This document shows, in pieces, positions 44,675-53,400 of a stretch of 64,000 bases of DNA. The DNA is from Caldicellulosiruptor kronotskyensis 2002 (GTDB taxonomy: Bacteria > Bacillota > Thermoanaerobacteria > Caldicellulosiruptorales > Caldicellulosiruptoraceae). Position numbers and translations under genes: made by a program. The stretch is from positions 459,501 through 523,500 of the forward strand of contig NC_014720.1 in the NCBI RefSeq assembly GCF_000166775.1, read 5' to 3'. Under the pieces are notes generated by a model. It searched no databases, was not told the DNA's origin, and saw only the letters and a program-made list of their open reading frames with translations. How positions within the stretch are numbered: the stretch's first letter is position 1; each line of letters begins with the position of its first letter.

Positions 44675-46690
44675 TATAGGACATTTGATGGAAAAACCTC
44701 CCTCCTCTTGGTAGAAGAGAAAAAATAATGTGGAATATAATGATGAAAAAAATAAAAAAGAAAAAGGAAAAACAAACCAAAGGAGGGAGCAAAATGACTG
44801 AAAATATTGTATCAAAAATAGAAGAACTTTTAAAGACTTTTGAGGAAGGATTAGAGAAGATAGTGAAAAGGGAGAAGGATTTAGCGGAATATTCAATTGA
44901 ACTTAGAGACTTGTCAAGAATTTTGTGTTTCCAATTTATAACGTAAGTTGTAAAGTTGGGTTATGTTACTGATGCATTTTCTAACACTGAAAAGCTCCAT
45001 TTTTCCATTTTGTACGGCGTAAGTTCTCTTCTTGTTAAGTAAATATTAATTTCTAAGACTATGAAAGCCCTGAAAGTATCCACCTGAATTTACTTCTTGT
45101 CTTTTCAATCATGCTGTTTACACGCAAGGCGGCCTCTGTAGCAAAGAATATGCGTCCTTAATTCCTCAGGGTATTTCATATGAACAGAAAAAAACTCTGC
45201 TTTTTCTGATATTGCAGCAATAAAATCGAGGATATTTTGAAAGGTATCCATCGCAAAGTTCTTTAAATTTCAGTACAGCTTCATCGAAATCAGAAGAAGA
45301 GATTTTGATTTTATCCAAACTCTTGTTAAAAGCTGAAAGCTAAATCTTTTGTCATATGTTTTCTGACATTACGCTCAAGGTGGACAAAAGCAAGCTAAAG
45401 GTCAGCAAGAGGGTAAGCAAGTTTGACAGCATCTATAATACCAGGGAAGTCATCACTTGTGACAATTAAAACTTCTTTAAGACCTCTTGTAATTAAATCG
45501 TCAAAAACTTTCATCCAATCAACCTTATTTTCTTTGCCGAAGAAAGGGCAGAATACCAAAGATATCTTTTTTACCTTTCTTGAGTCGATACCGAGGCTGG
45601 CATTGCAAGTAGCATGTTTTGCTTTTAGAATTGTCCTTAACTTCGTTTTTGAATAACCGTCGATGATAAGAGCAAAAGCACTTGTTGGTAGTTCTCTTTT
45701 TTAGAAACTTAAGCTCATTTTTAAGGTCTTCTTTGATTTTTAGTATTTCATTTTCGGAATATGGAAGATTCAAAGCTTTCAAAGTCTTGAGAAGGGAAAG
45801 CTCAATAATAACCATTGACGTACTTGCGACATAAGAAGGGAGGCAGTCAAACTATCAACTCTTTTGTAGCGGAAAGAAGAGGATAGAAGGTGGGAAATTC
45901 TAAGGGCGTGTGCGAGGGACAGAGATTTAAAGATACAGGGCAGGTGTTGCAAGTTTTACTTCAATAAAAACCATTGCCTTTGTCATTGTCATTTTTAGCA
46001 AGGGTTACTTATCTTTCCTATAACATAAAACAATCGAGCAAGTTTTACTTGTAGTTGCTAAAGAAGCTTGGCGGATAGAGTCATCACAGGAAGCAATACA
46101 TATTTAATACTTGTTTAATACTTGCTTCTTGAGCCATGTTTTTAGCAGGCTCAATAAATTTCGTTTTTATTCATTTTAAGTAGCCCCCTTGATGATTATT
46201 TCAATACTAATTATACATAATTATACAGTGGACACAATTTTATTTTAACTCCCCACTGGGATAATATAATATTAGAAGCAGCGAATGTTAATATAAAGGG
46301 ATGTAGTGCAGAAGGGCATGTAAGTCATGTATTAGCAAAGAGGATGAGTTCAAGACCAAGAGGATGGAGTGAAGATATAGCAGAGAACATGGTAAAGTTA
46401 TTGAGTTTAAAATACAATGGTTTTGAACTTATGAATGTATATTTAGAGAAGATAAAAGCCAAGAAGGCAGAAAGGCAAGAAGTTAAAGAAATAGCAAAAG
46501 GAATTATAAAGAACGGGAAAAGAGTACGAAAAGGTATGGAAAAGTGGAATAATATACCAGTTATAGCAAATGGTAAAGTTAACCAGTTACAAAGAGCATT
46601 AAAGTCTTTGATTAGTTGTAACTTCTATAACGCAGGTATATTCTAATAAAAATTTTTTCCTACAAACTCTTGACACTATCCTAGATGCAA
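44675..46690 (+). mobile_element. ISLre2-like (UPF0236 transposase) element, dead and split
   Basis: The N-terminus of a UPF0236 transposase starts at the ATG at 44794 behind GGAGGGAG (MTENIVSKIEELLKTFEEGL, then YSIELRDLS). Its C-terminus returns at about 46255-46646 (CSAEGHVSHVLAKRMSSRP, then GWSEDIAENM). Some 300 residues of the middle are missing and a second element lies at the break. The outer ends resemble each other inverted: TTTGATGGAAAAA near 44690 and TTTTTTCCTACAAA near 46650-46663. Exact borders are uncertain. Confidence 0.75.
44921..46240 (-). mobile_element. Decayed IS256-family element inserted in the UPF0236 gene
   Basis: About 1.32 kb bounded by imperfect inverted ends: TTTTGTGTTTCCAATTTATA at 44921-44940 and, inverted, AAATTGTGTCCACTGTATAA at 46221-46240. 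On the minus strand the pieces ALIIDGYSKTKLRTILKAK, DIFGILPFFGKENKVDWMKV and DDLITRGLKEVLIVTSDDFP form the core of a mutator/IS256 transposase. They are followed by HLERNVRKHM and a C-terminal part with KYPEELRTHI. Several stops and frame changes interrupt it, so it is inactive. Confidence 0.75.
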
Positions 46691-46697
46691 AAGTTTA

Positions 46698-46727
46698 TTG
46701 TTATCGATAATTGAAATGAGGTATAAT
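46698..46727 (+). promoter_or_regulatory. Promoter of the intact Rpn gene
   Basis: TTGTTA (46698-46703), 18-bp spacer, TATAAT (46722-46727). It lies just outside the right end of the ISLre2-like remnant. Confidence 0.55.
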
Positions 46728-46779
46728 AAAAATAGCCTGATTTTTGCAATAAATATGATTTTGCAAAAAGGAGAAAAGT

Positions 46780-47703
46780 ATGAAGACTTATAAAAAGTAT
46801 GATGAAGGATACAAAAAATTGTTTTCTAATAAAGAGAATCTAATTTGGTTTTTACAGAATGTTTTAAATGAAGAAAGATTTAAGAGATTAGAAAAAAGTG
46901 ATGTAGAGATTATTGCAACCGAGTCGATAAATAAAAAGTGGCAAAAGAAAAGCTCAGACATAGTGTATAAGATAAAATATAAAGATTCTTTCTTTTGTTT
47001 GACTATTGAATTTCAAAGTAGAGAGGACAAGAGAATTTTACACAGATTATATGAATATATGCATCTCATTCAGCTCAAGAACAAAGTAAATGGTGAAATA
47101 CCAGTAGTTGTGCCAATTGTGCTGTATAATGGTATAAGTCATTGGAAGCCTAATGAACAGTATAGCGAAATTATCCTATTTGCAGAAGATTTTCCAGAGT
47201 ACGCACAAAATTTCAAGATAATATTCTTAGATATCAAAAGTATACCTGAGGAGAAGTTAATTAGTGCGTCAAACGTACTAGCAATAGCAATGTATATTGA
47301 CCAAGTATCTAATAATCCTGAAAGGGTACTAAATAGGATATTGAATTTAAGAGGGAAAATACATCTTAACTGGGAACAGAGAGAAGAATTAGCTGATTGG
47401 TTGTATGAGGTTATTTTAAGGTCTTATGGTGTTAGTGAAGAAGAAGCTGAAGAGATGTTTAAAAAATCAGGATTGGAGGTGGATGAGATGTTTTCAAGCA
47501 CGGCTGAAAAGATAAAGCAGGGAATTGAGAGAGAAAAGAAAAAAATTGCTAAAGAGGCAATGAAGCAAGGCATGAGACAAGGTATGAAACGCGCAATGAA
47601 ATTAATTGCAAAACAGATGCTAAAAGATAATCAGCCTATAGAGCTTATTTCAAAGTATACGGGTCTTACACCTGAAGAAATAAAAAAATTAAAGAAGGTA
47701 TAA
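46780..47703 (+). CDS. Rpn-family recombination-promoting nuclease / putative transposase, intact
   Basis: A 307-residue protein and the only complete Rpn-type gene of the window. The PD-(D/E)XK nuclease residues are D60 (SSDIVYKI), E77 and Q79 (TIEFQS), followed by VVPIVLYNG, the family marker. After residue 240 comes a highly charged coiled-coil region with repeated KQGM(R) units, then a helix-turn-like tail (ISKYTGLTPEEIKKLKK). The ATG at 46780 follows AAAAGGAG. Rpn proteins promote recombination in enterobacteria, and variable repeats in their tails have been linked to defence systems. Two other copies here are broken. Confidence 0.9.
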   Translation: MKTYKKYDEGYKKLFSNKENLIWFLQNVLNEERFKRLEKSDVEIIATESINKKWQKKSSDIVYKIKYKDSFFCLTIEFQSREDKRILHRLYEYMHLIQLKNKVNGEIPVVVPIVLYNGISHWKPNEQYSEIILFAEDFPEYAQNFKIIFLDIKSIPEEKLISASNVLAIAMYIDQVSNNPERVLNRILNLRGKIHLNWEQREELADWLYEVILRSYGVSEEEAEEMFKKSGLEVDEMFSSTAEKIKQGIEREKKKIAKEAMKQGMRQGMKRAMKLIAKQMLKDNQPIELISKYTGLTPEEIKKLKKV

Positions 47704-47710
47704 ATTGAAA

Positions 47711-47737
47711 AAAAACAAGTTCCTAAAGCTTGTTTTT
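47711..47737 (+). terminator. Terminator of the intact Rpn gene
   Basis: AAAACAAG (47712-47719) pairs with CTTGTTTT (47729-47736), ending in a T run, eight bases after the stop. Confidence 0.8.
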
Positions 47738-47780
47738 CAAAACTTAGCATAATTAATTTATAGAAGAAAAGTTAAATACT

Positions 47781-47874
47781 AAGGCGATGAAATTCGCTTT
47801 AAATTGCCACAAGAAGTTCAAATACTTTGTGGCTGATAACTCCTGTCCGTAAAGCGTGCGGGCAGGAGTTTTTT
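47781..47874 (+). promoter_or_regulatory. Fluoride-type (crcB) riboswitch, probably decayed, with terminator
   Basis: AGGCGATGAAATTCGCTTT, AAATTGCC, a hairpin with CCAC/GTGG ends, and GGCTGATAACTCCTG follow the fluoride aptamer order (GGCGATG..GTTCGCC, AAACxGCC, GGCTGATGxCTCCT). The pseudoknot strand that should pair with ACTCC reads GAAAT instead of GGAGT, and the GATGACTCC element reads GATAACTCC. The terminator AACTCCTGTCC / GGGCAGGAGTT (47838-47848 and 47860-47870) with TTTTTT uses the 3' aptamer strand, as in working fluoride switches. Several G-to-A type changes suggest loss of function. Confidence 0.65.
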
Positions 47875-47926
47875 GCTTTTTTAAAGAGTTTTAAGCCTTT
47901 TTAAAGGCTTTTTGGGGGGATGGACC

Positions 47927-48117
47927 TTGGATATTGTGTATTTTGAAATGATAGAAAACTTCAAAGAAGATAAGTATATAATTTGCTATTTGAGAAGATA
48001 AAAGAAAAGAACGACCATCGAAACATTCATGAAAACTATACGCCTGAAGAGGTAAGAGCATGGCACATGGCAGTTAAGTTTGTTACAGGGTCTAAAGAGG
48101 AGTCTCATCTGAGATGA
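47927..48117 (+). pseudogene. Broken ORF behind the fluoride-type riboswitch
   Basis: A frame from the TTG at 47927 (LDIVYFEMIENFKEDKYII) stops after 25 residues. A second frame from about 47980 reads LLFEKIKEKNDHRNIHEN, then YTPEEVRAWHMAVKFVTGSK and ends at 48117. Joined by one frameshift they give about 62 residues of an unrecognised small protein. It does not look like a fluoride exporter. Confidence 0.4.
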
Positions 48118-48124
48118 TATTTCA

Positions 48125-48162
48125 AAATAAAGGGAGAGTTTTAAGTTCAGCCCTTATTTTTT
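48125..48162 (+). terminator. Terminator before gltX
   Basis: AAATAAAGGG (48125-48134 approx.) pairs with CCCTTATTT (48151-48159), one base bulged, followed by a T run. It ends the unit started at the riboswitch. Confidence 0.65.
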
Positions 48163-48165
48163 GGA

Positions 48166-48194
48166 TTGACTACAGATTTTTCAAAGTTTATACT
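48166..48194 (+). promoter_or_regulatory. gltX promoter
   Basis: TTGACT (48166-48171), 17-bp spacer, TATACT (48189-48194). The leader of about 85 bases to the start codon shows no T-box. Confidence 0.72.
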
Positions 48195-48285
48195 TTAAAA
48201 AGAGAGATGTTTTGCTCGTTCAAAACAAGATAAATAGCCTTTCAATAGTTTTTAAAATCTCAAAAAGAAAGGATTGAGAAATACA

Positions 48286-49743
48286 GTGGAAGTAAGAACA
48301 AGGTTTGCACCAAGTCCGACAGGGCATCTTCACATAGGCGGTGCAAGAACAGCACTTTTTAATTACCTTTTTGCCAAAAGATATGGGGGAAAGTTTATAT
48401 TAAGGATAGAAGACACAGATTTAGAAAGATCGTCTATTGAGTCTGAAAAGGTTATAATAGAGAGTTTGAGATGGCTTGGGATTGAGTGGGATGAAGGTGT
48501 TGAGGTAGGGGGTCCCTACGGTCCTTATAGGTCGACAGAAAGAGTGGATATTTACAAAAAATATGTTGATGTTCTTTTTGAAAAAGGCTACGCATACTAT
48601 TGTTACTGCACAGAAGAGGAGCTTGAGGCTCAAAGACAAGAGCTTTTATCAAAAGGTCAGATGCCAAGGTATACAGGAAAATGTAGAAACCTAACAGAGG
48701 ATCAGAAGAGAAGATTTGAGCAGGAGGGGAGAAAACCAACTGTAAGGTTCAAAGTGCCAGAAGGTGTTAAGATAGTTGTCCATGATTTGGTAAGAGGCAA
48801 TGTTGAGTTTTTGAGTGATGACATAGGCGACTTTGTAATTGTCAAATCTGATGGAATTCCCACATACAACTTTGCGGTTGTCATAGATGACCACTTAATG
48901 AAGATTTCGCATGTTATAAGGGGTGAAGAGCATCTTTCAAACACTCCACGCCAGATTCTAATTTACAATGCGCTTGGGTTTGAACTTCCGCAGTTTGCTC
49001 ATGTTTCGCTCATACTTGGAAAAGACAGAACAAAGATGTCAAAGCGCCACGGTTCTACTTGGGTTGAGCAGTATAAAGATCAAGGGTATTTAAAAGAAGG
49101 ACTTATAAACTTCTTGGCTCTGCTTGGCTGGTCACCACCAGAAGATAAGGAAATATTTGACATGGAATATCTAATTGAGAATTTCTCATTAGAAAGAGTT
49201 TCAAAAAATCCTGCAATATTTGACATTGATAAGCTAAATTATATAAACTCTCAGCATATTAAACTAAAGTCATTGGATGAGCTTACCCAGATGTGCATAC
49301 CGTACTTTGTTGAAGCAGGATATATCAAAGAGGATGAGGCACAGTCCAAATTTGAATGGCTCAAGAAGATAGTAAAATCTGTGTATGAAGGACTGGATTA
49401 TCTATCTCAGATCAAAGACAGAGTTGATGTATTTTTCAATAATGAAATAAAAATAGAAGAAGATGAAGCAAAAGAGGTCTTAAAGTGGGATCATGTGAAG
49501 GATTTAATTAATGTATTCGAAAATAAGATAAGGCAGATGAATGAATTGACTCCAGAAGCTATTAAGCTACTTTTCAAAGAGATTCAAAAAGAGACAGGTT
49601 ACAAGGGCAAAAATCTGTTTATGCCGATAAGAGTTGTTTTGACTGGCAAAACACACGGTCCTGAGCTTGTTGAGATAATTGAGATTGTGGGGAAAGAAAA
49701 CATACTAAAACGATTGGAATTCTTCAAAACGTGGTATAATTAA
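48286..49743 (+). CDS. gltX: Glutamyl-tRNA synthetase
   Basis: A 485-residue class I aminoacyl-tRNA synthetase. FAPSPTGHLHIGGARTA carries the HIGH-type motif and KMSKRHGST (from K250) the second active-site motif. The C-terminal half is the usual helical anticodon-binding region. It charges tRNA-Glu and, in bacteria lacking GlnRS, often also tRNA-Gln. I favour the GTG at 48286, giving the normal MEVRTRFAPSP start; a TTG at 48274 lies one base after the AAAGG site. cysE follows 41 bases downstream, the conserved Firmicute order gltX-cysE-cysS. Confidence 0.95.
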   Translation: MEVRTRFAPSPTGHLHIGGARTALFNYLFAKRYGGKFILRIEDTDLERSSIESEKVIIESLRWLGIEWDEGVEVGGPYGPYRSTERVDIYKKYVDVLFEKGYAYYCYCTEEELEAQRQELLSKGQMPRYTGKCRNLTEDQKRRFEQEGRKPTVRFKVPEGVKIVVHDLVRGNVEFLSDDIGDFVIVKSDGIPTYNFAVVIDDHLMKISHVIRGEEHLSNTPRQILIYNALGFELPQFAHVSLILGKDRTKMSKRHGSTWVEQYKDQGYLKEGLINFLALLGWSPPEDKEIFDMEYLIENFSLERVSKNPAIFDIDKLNYINSQHIKLKSLDELTQMCIPYFVEAGYIKEDEAQSKFEWLKKIVKSVYEGLDYLSQIKDRVDVFFNNEIKIEEDEAKEVLKWDHVKDLINVFENKIRQMNELTPEAIKLLFKEIQKETGYKGKNLFMPIRVVLTGKTHGPELVEIIEIVGKENILKRLEFFKTWYN

Positions 49744-49784
49744 ATTAAGAATTTTTATAGGTTTGTAAAGGAGTTTTTGAGAGT

Positions 49785-50489
49785 ATGTTTAGATTTTTCA
49801 AGATGATTAAAGAAGAGATGGATGTTATCATGGAAAAGGACCCGGCTTGCAAGAGCAGGCTGGAAACTCTTTTGTATCCAAGCCTGTGGGCTATTATATA
49901 TCACAGAATAGCTCACTGGTTTTACAACCGCAGGATGTACTTCATTGCAAGGTGGATTTCCCAGCGTGCAAGGCACAAAACTGGTATTGAGATACATCCC
50001 GGTGCCAAGATTGGTCGAAGGGTATTTATAGACCATGGCATGGGTGTTGTCATTGGTGAGACAGCTGAGATTGGCGACGATGTTTTAATTTACCAGGGCG
50101 TTACATTAGGTGGAACAGGTAAAGAAAAAGGTAAGCGTCATCCAACAATTGGAAACAACGTCTTAATTGGTGCTGGTGCTAAGGTTTTAGGACCCTTTAA
50201 GGTGGGGGATAATACGAAAATCGGTGCAAATGCAGTTGTTCTTCGTGAGGTTGAAGACAACTCAACAGTAGTTGGGGTACCAGGAAGAGTTGTCAGAAAG
50301 GAGAAAAAGGAAAAGCCAACTGTTGAAGAACAGCTTGACCAAGTAAGATTTCCCGACCCGCTTGCAATGCAGATTTGCAGGCTTGAGGCCAAGATAGAGG
50401 CTTTGGAGAAAAAACTTGCCGAGTATGAAAGGAGATTAAAAGAGTATGAAGCTTTACAACACTCTGACAATGACAAAAGAGGAGTTTGA
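49785..50489 (+). CDS. cysE: Serine O-acetyltransferase with long C-terminal coiled coil
   Basis: A 234-residue enzyme with the SAT left-handed beta-helix: [20 protein letters not shown], then [19 protein letters not shown] and [10 protein letters not shown]. The catalytic His pair is in IDHGMG and RHPTIG. It makes O-acetylserine for cysteine synthesis. After residue 175 a charged tail of about 50 residues ([18 protein letters not shown]) predicts a coiled coil, longer than in typical SAT. The ATG at 49785 follows AAAGGAG. The cysS start lies within its last codons (44-base overlap). Confidence 0.93.
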   Translation: MFRFFKMIKEEMDVIMEKDPACKSRLETLLYPSLWAIIYHRIAHWFYNRRMYFIARWISQRARHKTGIEIHPGAKIGRRVFIDHGMGVVIGETAEIGDDVLIYQGVTLGGTGKEKGKRHPTIGNNVLIGAGAKVLGPFKVGDNTKIGANAVVLREVEDNSTVVGVPGRVVRKEKKEKPTVEEQLDQVRFPDPLAMQICRLEAKIEALEKKLAEYERRLKEYEALQHSDNDKRGV

Positions 50490-51843
50490 ACCCTTAGAAG
50501 AAGGCAAAGTAAAGATGTATGTTTGCGGTCCAACTGTTTATGATTTTATCCACATCGGCAATGCAAGGCCTTTGATTGTGTTTGATACTTTAAGGCGTTA
50601 TTTTGAGTACAAAGGATATGAGGTTATCTACATTCAGAACTTTACAGATGTAGAAGATAAGATGATAAACAGAGCAAACAAAGAAGGTGTAACCGTATTT
50701 GAACTTGCTGAGAGATTCATACAAGAGTATTACAAAGATGCAGACAGATTAAATGTCAAGCGAGCAACCAAAAATCCAAGGGCAACAGAAGAGATAGAAG
50801 ATATGATAGCCCTGATACAAACGCTGATTGATAAAGGTTATGCATATGTGGTTGATGGTGATGTGTATTTTAGAACAAGAAAATTTGCCGAGTATGGAAA
50901 GCTTTCTCACAAGAACATTGAAGAGCTGATGGCTGGCGCGCGCGTTGACCCGAACGAAAAGAAAGAAGACCCGCTTGATTTTGCCCTGTGGAAGGCTAAA
51001 AAAGAAGGTGAGCCAGCATGGAGTTCACCTTGGGGTGAGGGAAGACCCGGCTGGCATATAGAGTGTTCTGTTATGGCAATGAAATACCTTGGGCAGACTA
51101 TTGACATTCATGCAGGCGGACAGGATTTGATTTTTCCTCATCATGAAAATGAGATTGCCCAGAGCGAGGCTTCAACAGGGAAACCTTTTGCACGTTTTTG
51201 GCTTCACAATGGGTATGTGAATATAAACAATGAAAAGATGTCAAAGTCGCTTGGGAATTTCTTTACTGTGCGTGAGATCATAGAAAAGTATCATCCAGAG
51301 GCTCTGAGACTTTTCATGCTTCAGGCTCACTATAGAAAGCCTCTGAACTTTTCTATTGATTTGATTGAACAGGCAGAAAGCGCGCTGAAGAGAATCTACA
51401 CATGTTATGAAAACCTTGAATATTTGATTAAAAACGGAACAACGTCAAATAGTAGCGACAGTACACTTAAAGCTGTCTTAAAAGAGCTAAAAGCAAAATT
51501 TATAGATGCAATGGAAGATGACCTCAACACTGCCGAGGCAACAGGATATCTTTTTGAGATGGTAAGAGAAATAAATACACATTCAAATACGTGCTCAAAA
51601 GATGTACTGATTTTGGCAAGAGACACTTTAAAAGAGCTTTGCAGCATTTTAGGAATCTTAGAGCAATATGAAGAGAAAAAGGATGAAATTCCACCAGAGA
51701 TTTTAGAGCTTGTTGAAAAGAGAAACGAGGCAAGAAAAGCTAAAAACTTTCTTGAAGCGGACAGGATACGAGATGATCTAAGGAGTTTAGGCTATATAGT
51801 TTTGGACACACCCCAAGGCACAAAGATTGAGAGGATAAAATAA
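50446..51843 (+). CDS. cysS: Cysteinyl-tRNA synthetase
   Basis: A 465-residue class I synthetase. [18 protein letters not shown] holds the first zinc cysteine and the HIGN motif; WHIECSVMA and [15 protein letters not shown] carry the other zinc ligands; KMSKS starts at K264. It charges tRNA-Cys. The ATG at 50446 has AGGAG upstream and lies 44 bases inside cysE, so the two are translationally coupled, linking cysteine synthesis with its use. A terminator follows. Confidence 0.95.
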   Translation: MKLYNTLTMTKEEFEPLEEGKVKMYVCGPTVYDFIHIGNARPLIVFDTLRRYFEYKGYEVIYIQNFTDVEDKMINRANKEGVTVFELAERFIQEYYKDADRLNVKRATKNPRATEEIEDMIALIQTLIDKGYAYVVDGDVYFRTRKFAEYGKLSHKNIEELMAGARVDPNEKKEDPLDFALWKAKKEGEPAWSSPWGEGRPGWHIECSVMAMKYLGQTIDIHAGGQDLIFPHHENEIAQSEASTGKPFARFWLHNGYVNINNEKMSKSLGNFFTVREIIEKYHPEALRLFMLQAHYRKPLNFSIDLIEQAESALKRIYTCYENLEYLIKNGTTSNSSDSTLKAVLKELKAKFIDAMEDDLNTAEATGYLFEMVREINTHSNTCSKDVLILARDTLKELCSILGILEQYEEKKDEIPPEILELVEKRNEARKAKNFLEADRIRDDLRSLGYIVLDTPQGTKIERIK

Positions 51844-51852
51844 AACAAAAAA

Positions 51853-51898
51853 GGCTGCCAGTATATCAAATATCTTAGCTCTGGCGGTCTATTTTTTT
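51853..51898 (+). terminator. Terminator of the gltX-cysE-cysS operon
   Basis: CTGCCAG-type arm near 51853-51861 pairs, with one G-U, with CTGGCGG near 51880-51887, and TATTTTTTT follows. Confidence 0.65.
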
Positions 51899-52006
51899 AA
51901 AGTATTATCTTAAAAAATCATGAAAATTTTCATTAACTTTTTATTGAAATTCATGTGTACTTCATGTCTAATTTCAAATAGAAGAGCGATGAAGGGTAGT
52001 ATTAAA

Positions 52007-52372
52007 ATGTCGGAAGTCAAATTAAGTACTCAACAAATGAAATTCTCCAACTTGAAAGAATTGGTTTCGCATATGATTTCGATAAGTGAACTTTCAAGAG
52101 GCAGAGCTTCAAAAATTATTGATGAAGTTGCTAAAAAGAAAAAGAATTTTCTCGTTATCAAAAACAACAAGCCACAGGCAGTTATAATACCTATTGATTT
52201 ATATGACCAACTTATACAGGCACATGAGGACTATAAGCTCCTGCTTCTGGCCCTCAAAAGAACTGAAAATTTAAAACAAGAAGATTGTTCTACTTTCGAA
52301 CAAGTGGTTGAAGAAGCTGGCTTTACACTTGAAGAAATTGATAAGTTAGCAGAATCGGTGGAGATAGAATAA
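52007..52372 (+). CDS. Phd/YefM-type antitoxin
   Basis: A protein of about 121 residues. The Phd/YefM DNA-binding fold is visible in LVSHMISISELSRGRASKI and KNFLVIKNNKPQAVIIPIDL. A helical C-terminus (STFEQVVEEAGFTLEEIDKL) would wrap the toxin. I start at the ATG at 52007, with GAAGGG seven bases upstream; the longer frame from 51920 has no clear site. The toxin gene behind it is dead, so this is an orphan antitoxin. Confidence 0.82.
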   Translation: MSEVKLSTQQMKFSNLKELVSHMISISELSRGRASKIIDEVAKKKKNFLVIKNNKPQAVIIPIDLYDQLIQAHEDYKLLLLALKRTENLKQEDCSTFEQVVEEAGFTLEEIDKLAESVEIE

Positions 52373-52373
52373 A

Positions 52374-52510
52374 ATGTGGCAAGTAACTTTTTGCCAGAAG
52401 CTAAAAAAGAACTTTTTAAACTTGATAAACAAACTCAGAAAATAGTCTTGGCTGGTATATGGAAAGTTAGCAAAAATCCACATTCTCACTTATTCTATCA
52501 AAGAAAGTAA
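52374..52510 (+). pseudogene. RelE-type toxin, frameshifted and truncated
   Basis: An ATG at 52374 gives MWQVTF, then the frame changes and the adjacent frame continues LPEAKKELFKLDKQTQKIVL and IWKVSKNPHSH, the standard N-terminal half of a RelE toxin, before a stop at 52510. The C-terminal half with the catalytic arginines is missing. The remaining 130 bases to the IS200 element contain no clear toxin sequence. Confidence 0.75.
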
Positions 52511-52709
52511 TGAATTTTGTTGCAGTGTTGCCAAGAGATGGTAAATATTGCTATAAGGTGGCAGAAAAGTAAAAGAAAAAGTATGGTAAAGATTTGTTTA
52601 CAAAGAGCTTTAAAAATTTAGAAGATGAAGATTTACGCTGATATTACCAAGTTTTAATAAATATTCTGTAAGAAGTCTCCATTTTCTATAAGGTGAAGAT
52701 GAATTGCGG

Positions 52710-52737
52710 TTGATGACAATTTGGTTTGGTATATAAT
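52710..52737 (+). promoter_or_regulatory. tnpA promoter
   Basis: TTGATG (52710-52715), 16-bp spacer, TATAAT (52732-52737), 17 bases before the tnpA start. It lies inside the longer open frame from 52721, which is why that upstream start is rejected. Confidence 0.55.
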
Positions 52738-52753
52738 AGAACTGGTGATAATA

Positions 52754-53161
52754 ATGAAATTTGATACTAATAAACATTCAGTGTTTCTTCTCTACTACCA
52801 CTTGATTTTAGTAACAAAATATAGAAGGGATGTAATAGATGAGAGAATTTCAAAAAGATTAAGAGAAATCTTTGAATACATTCAACCTAATTACAACATA
52901 TCCCTTCTTGAATGGAATCATGATAAAGACCATGTGCATATTTTGTTCAATGCAACTCCTACAACATCACTTTCCAAGTTTATAAATGCTTATAAAAGTG
53001 CTTCTTCAAGACTTATAAAAAAGGAATTTGCTGAAATTAAGCAAAAACTATGGAAGGAATATTTTTGGTCAAGAAGTTATTGTTTGCTGACAAGTGGTGG
53101 TGCACCAGTTGAAGTAATTAGAAAATACATTGAAAGTCAAGGTGAGAAAAGAAAATGCTGA
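52754..53161 (+). CDS. tnpA: IS200/IS605-family Y1 transposase TnpA
   Basis: A 135-residue HUH single-strand transposase. The HUH motif is H60-V-H62 (DKDHVHILF) and the catalytic tyrosine is Y125 in VIRKYIESQG. The N-terminal YYHLILVTKYRRDVI segment is typical. It cuts and rejoins single-stranded ends as a dimer. The ATG at 52754 follows GGTGAT. All catalytic residues are present; the last codons overlap the start of a dead tnpB. Confidence 0.92.
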   Translation: MKFDTNKHSVFLLYYHLILVTKYRRDVIDERISKRLREIFEYIQPNYNISLLEWNHDKDHVHILFNATPTTSLSKFINAYKSASSRLIKKEFAEIKQKLWKEYFWSRSYCLLTSGGAPVEVIRKYIESQGEKRKC

Positions 53162-53259
53162 AGGCATATAAATATCGAATATATCCTACTAAAGCATAGG
53201 AAGAATTCTTTGAAAAAACTTTTGGATGTTGCAGATTTATCTCATTTGGCATAATATGA
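53155..53259 (+). pseudogene. TnpB N-terminal stub
   Basis: An ATG at 53155, overlapping tnpA by seven bases, reads MLKAYKYRIYPTKA, the classical TnpB start. TAG then stands where glutamine is expected (CAG to TAG), followed in frame by EEFFEKTFGCCRFIS. The rest of the RNA-guided nuclease, about 350 residues, is gone. Confidence 0.85.
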
Positions 53260-53400
53260 GCAAATCTGGTGTATCATTTTTTAGTATTTTTTAAAGGTAT
53301 TGTGGTTTGAAATTGATTTGGTAAATTAGAAGAGAAAGAATTTCATAATAAATCTTAGCAAAATACAAATATTTTAAGTTATAAAAGGAGTTTTAAGAAA

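Noticed and set aside
45423-45815. Two short open frames in the IS256-like remnant as independent genes
   Set aside because: They are pieces or shadows of the broken minus-strand transposase.
48195-48285. T-box leader for gltX-cysE-cysS
   Set aside because: No specifier-loop structure, no T-box sequence and no terminator/antiterminator pair in the 90-base leader.
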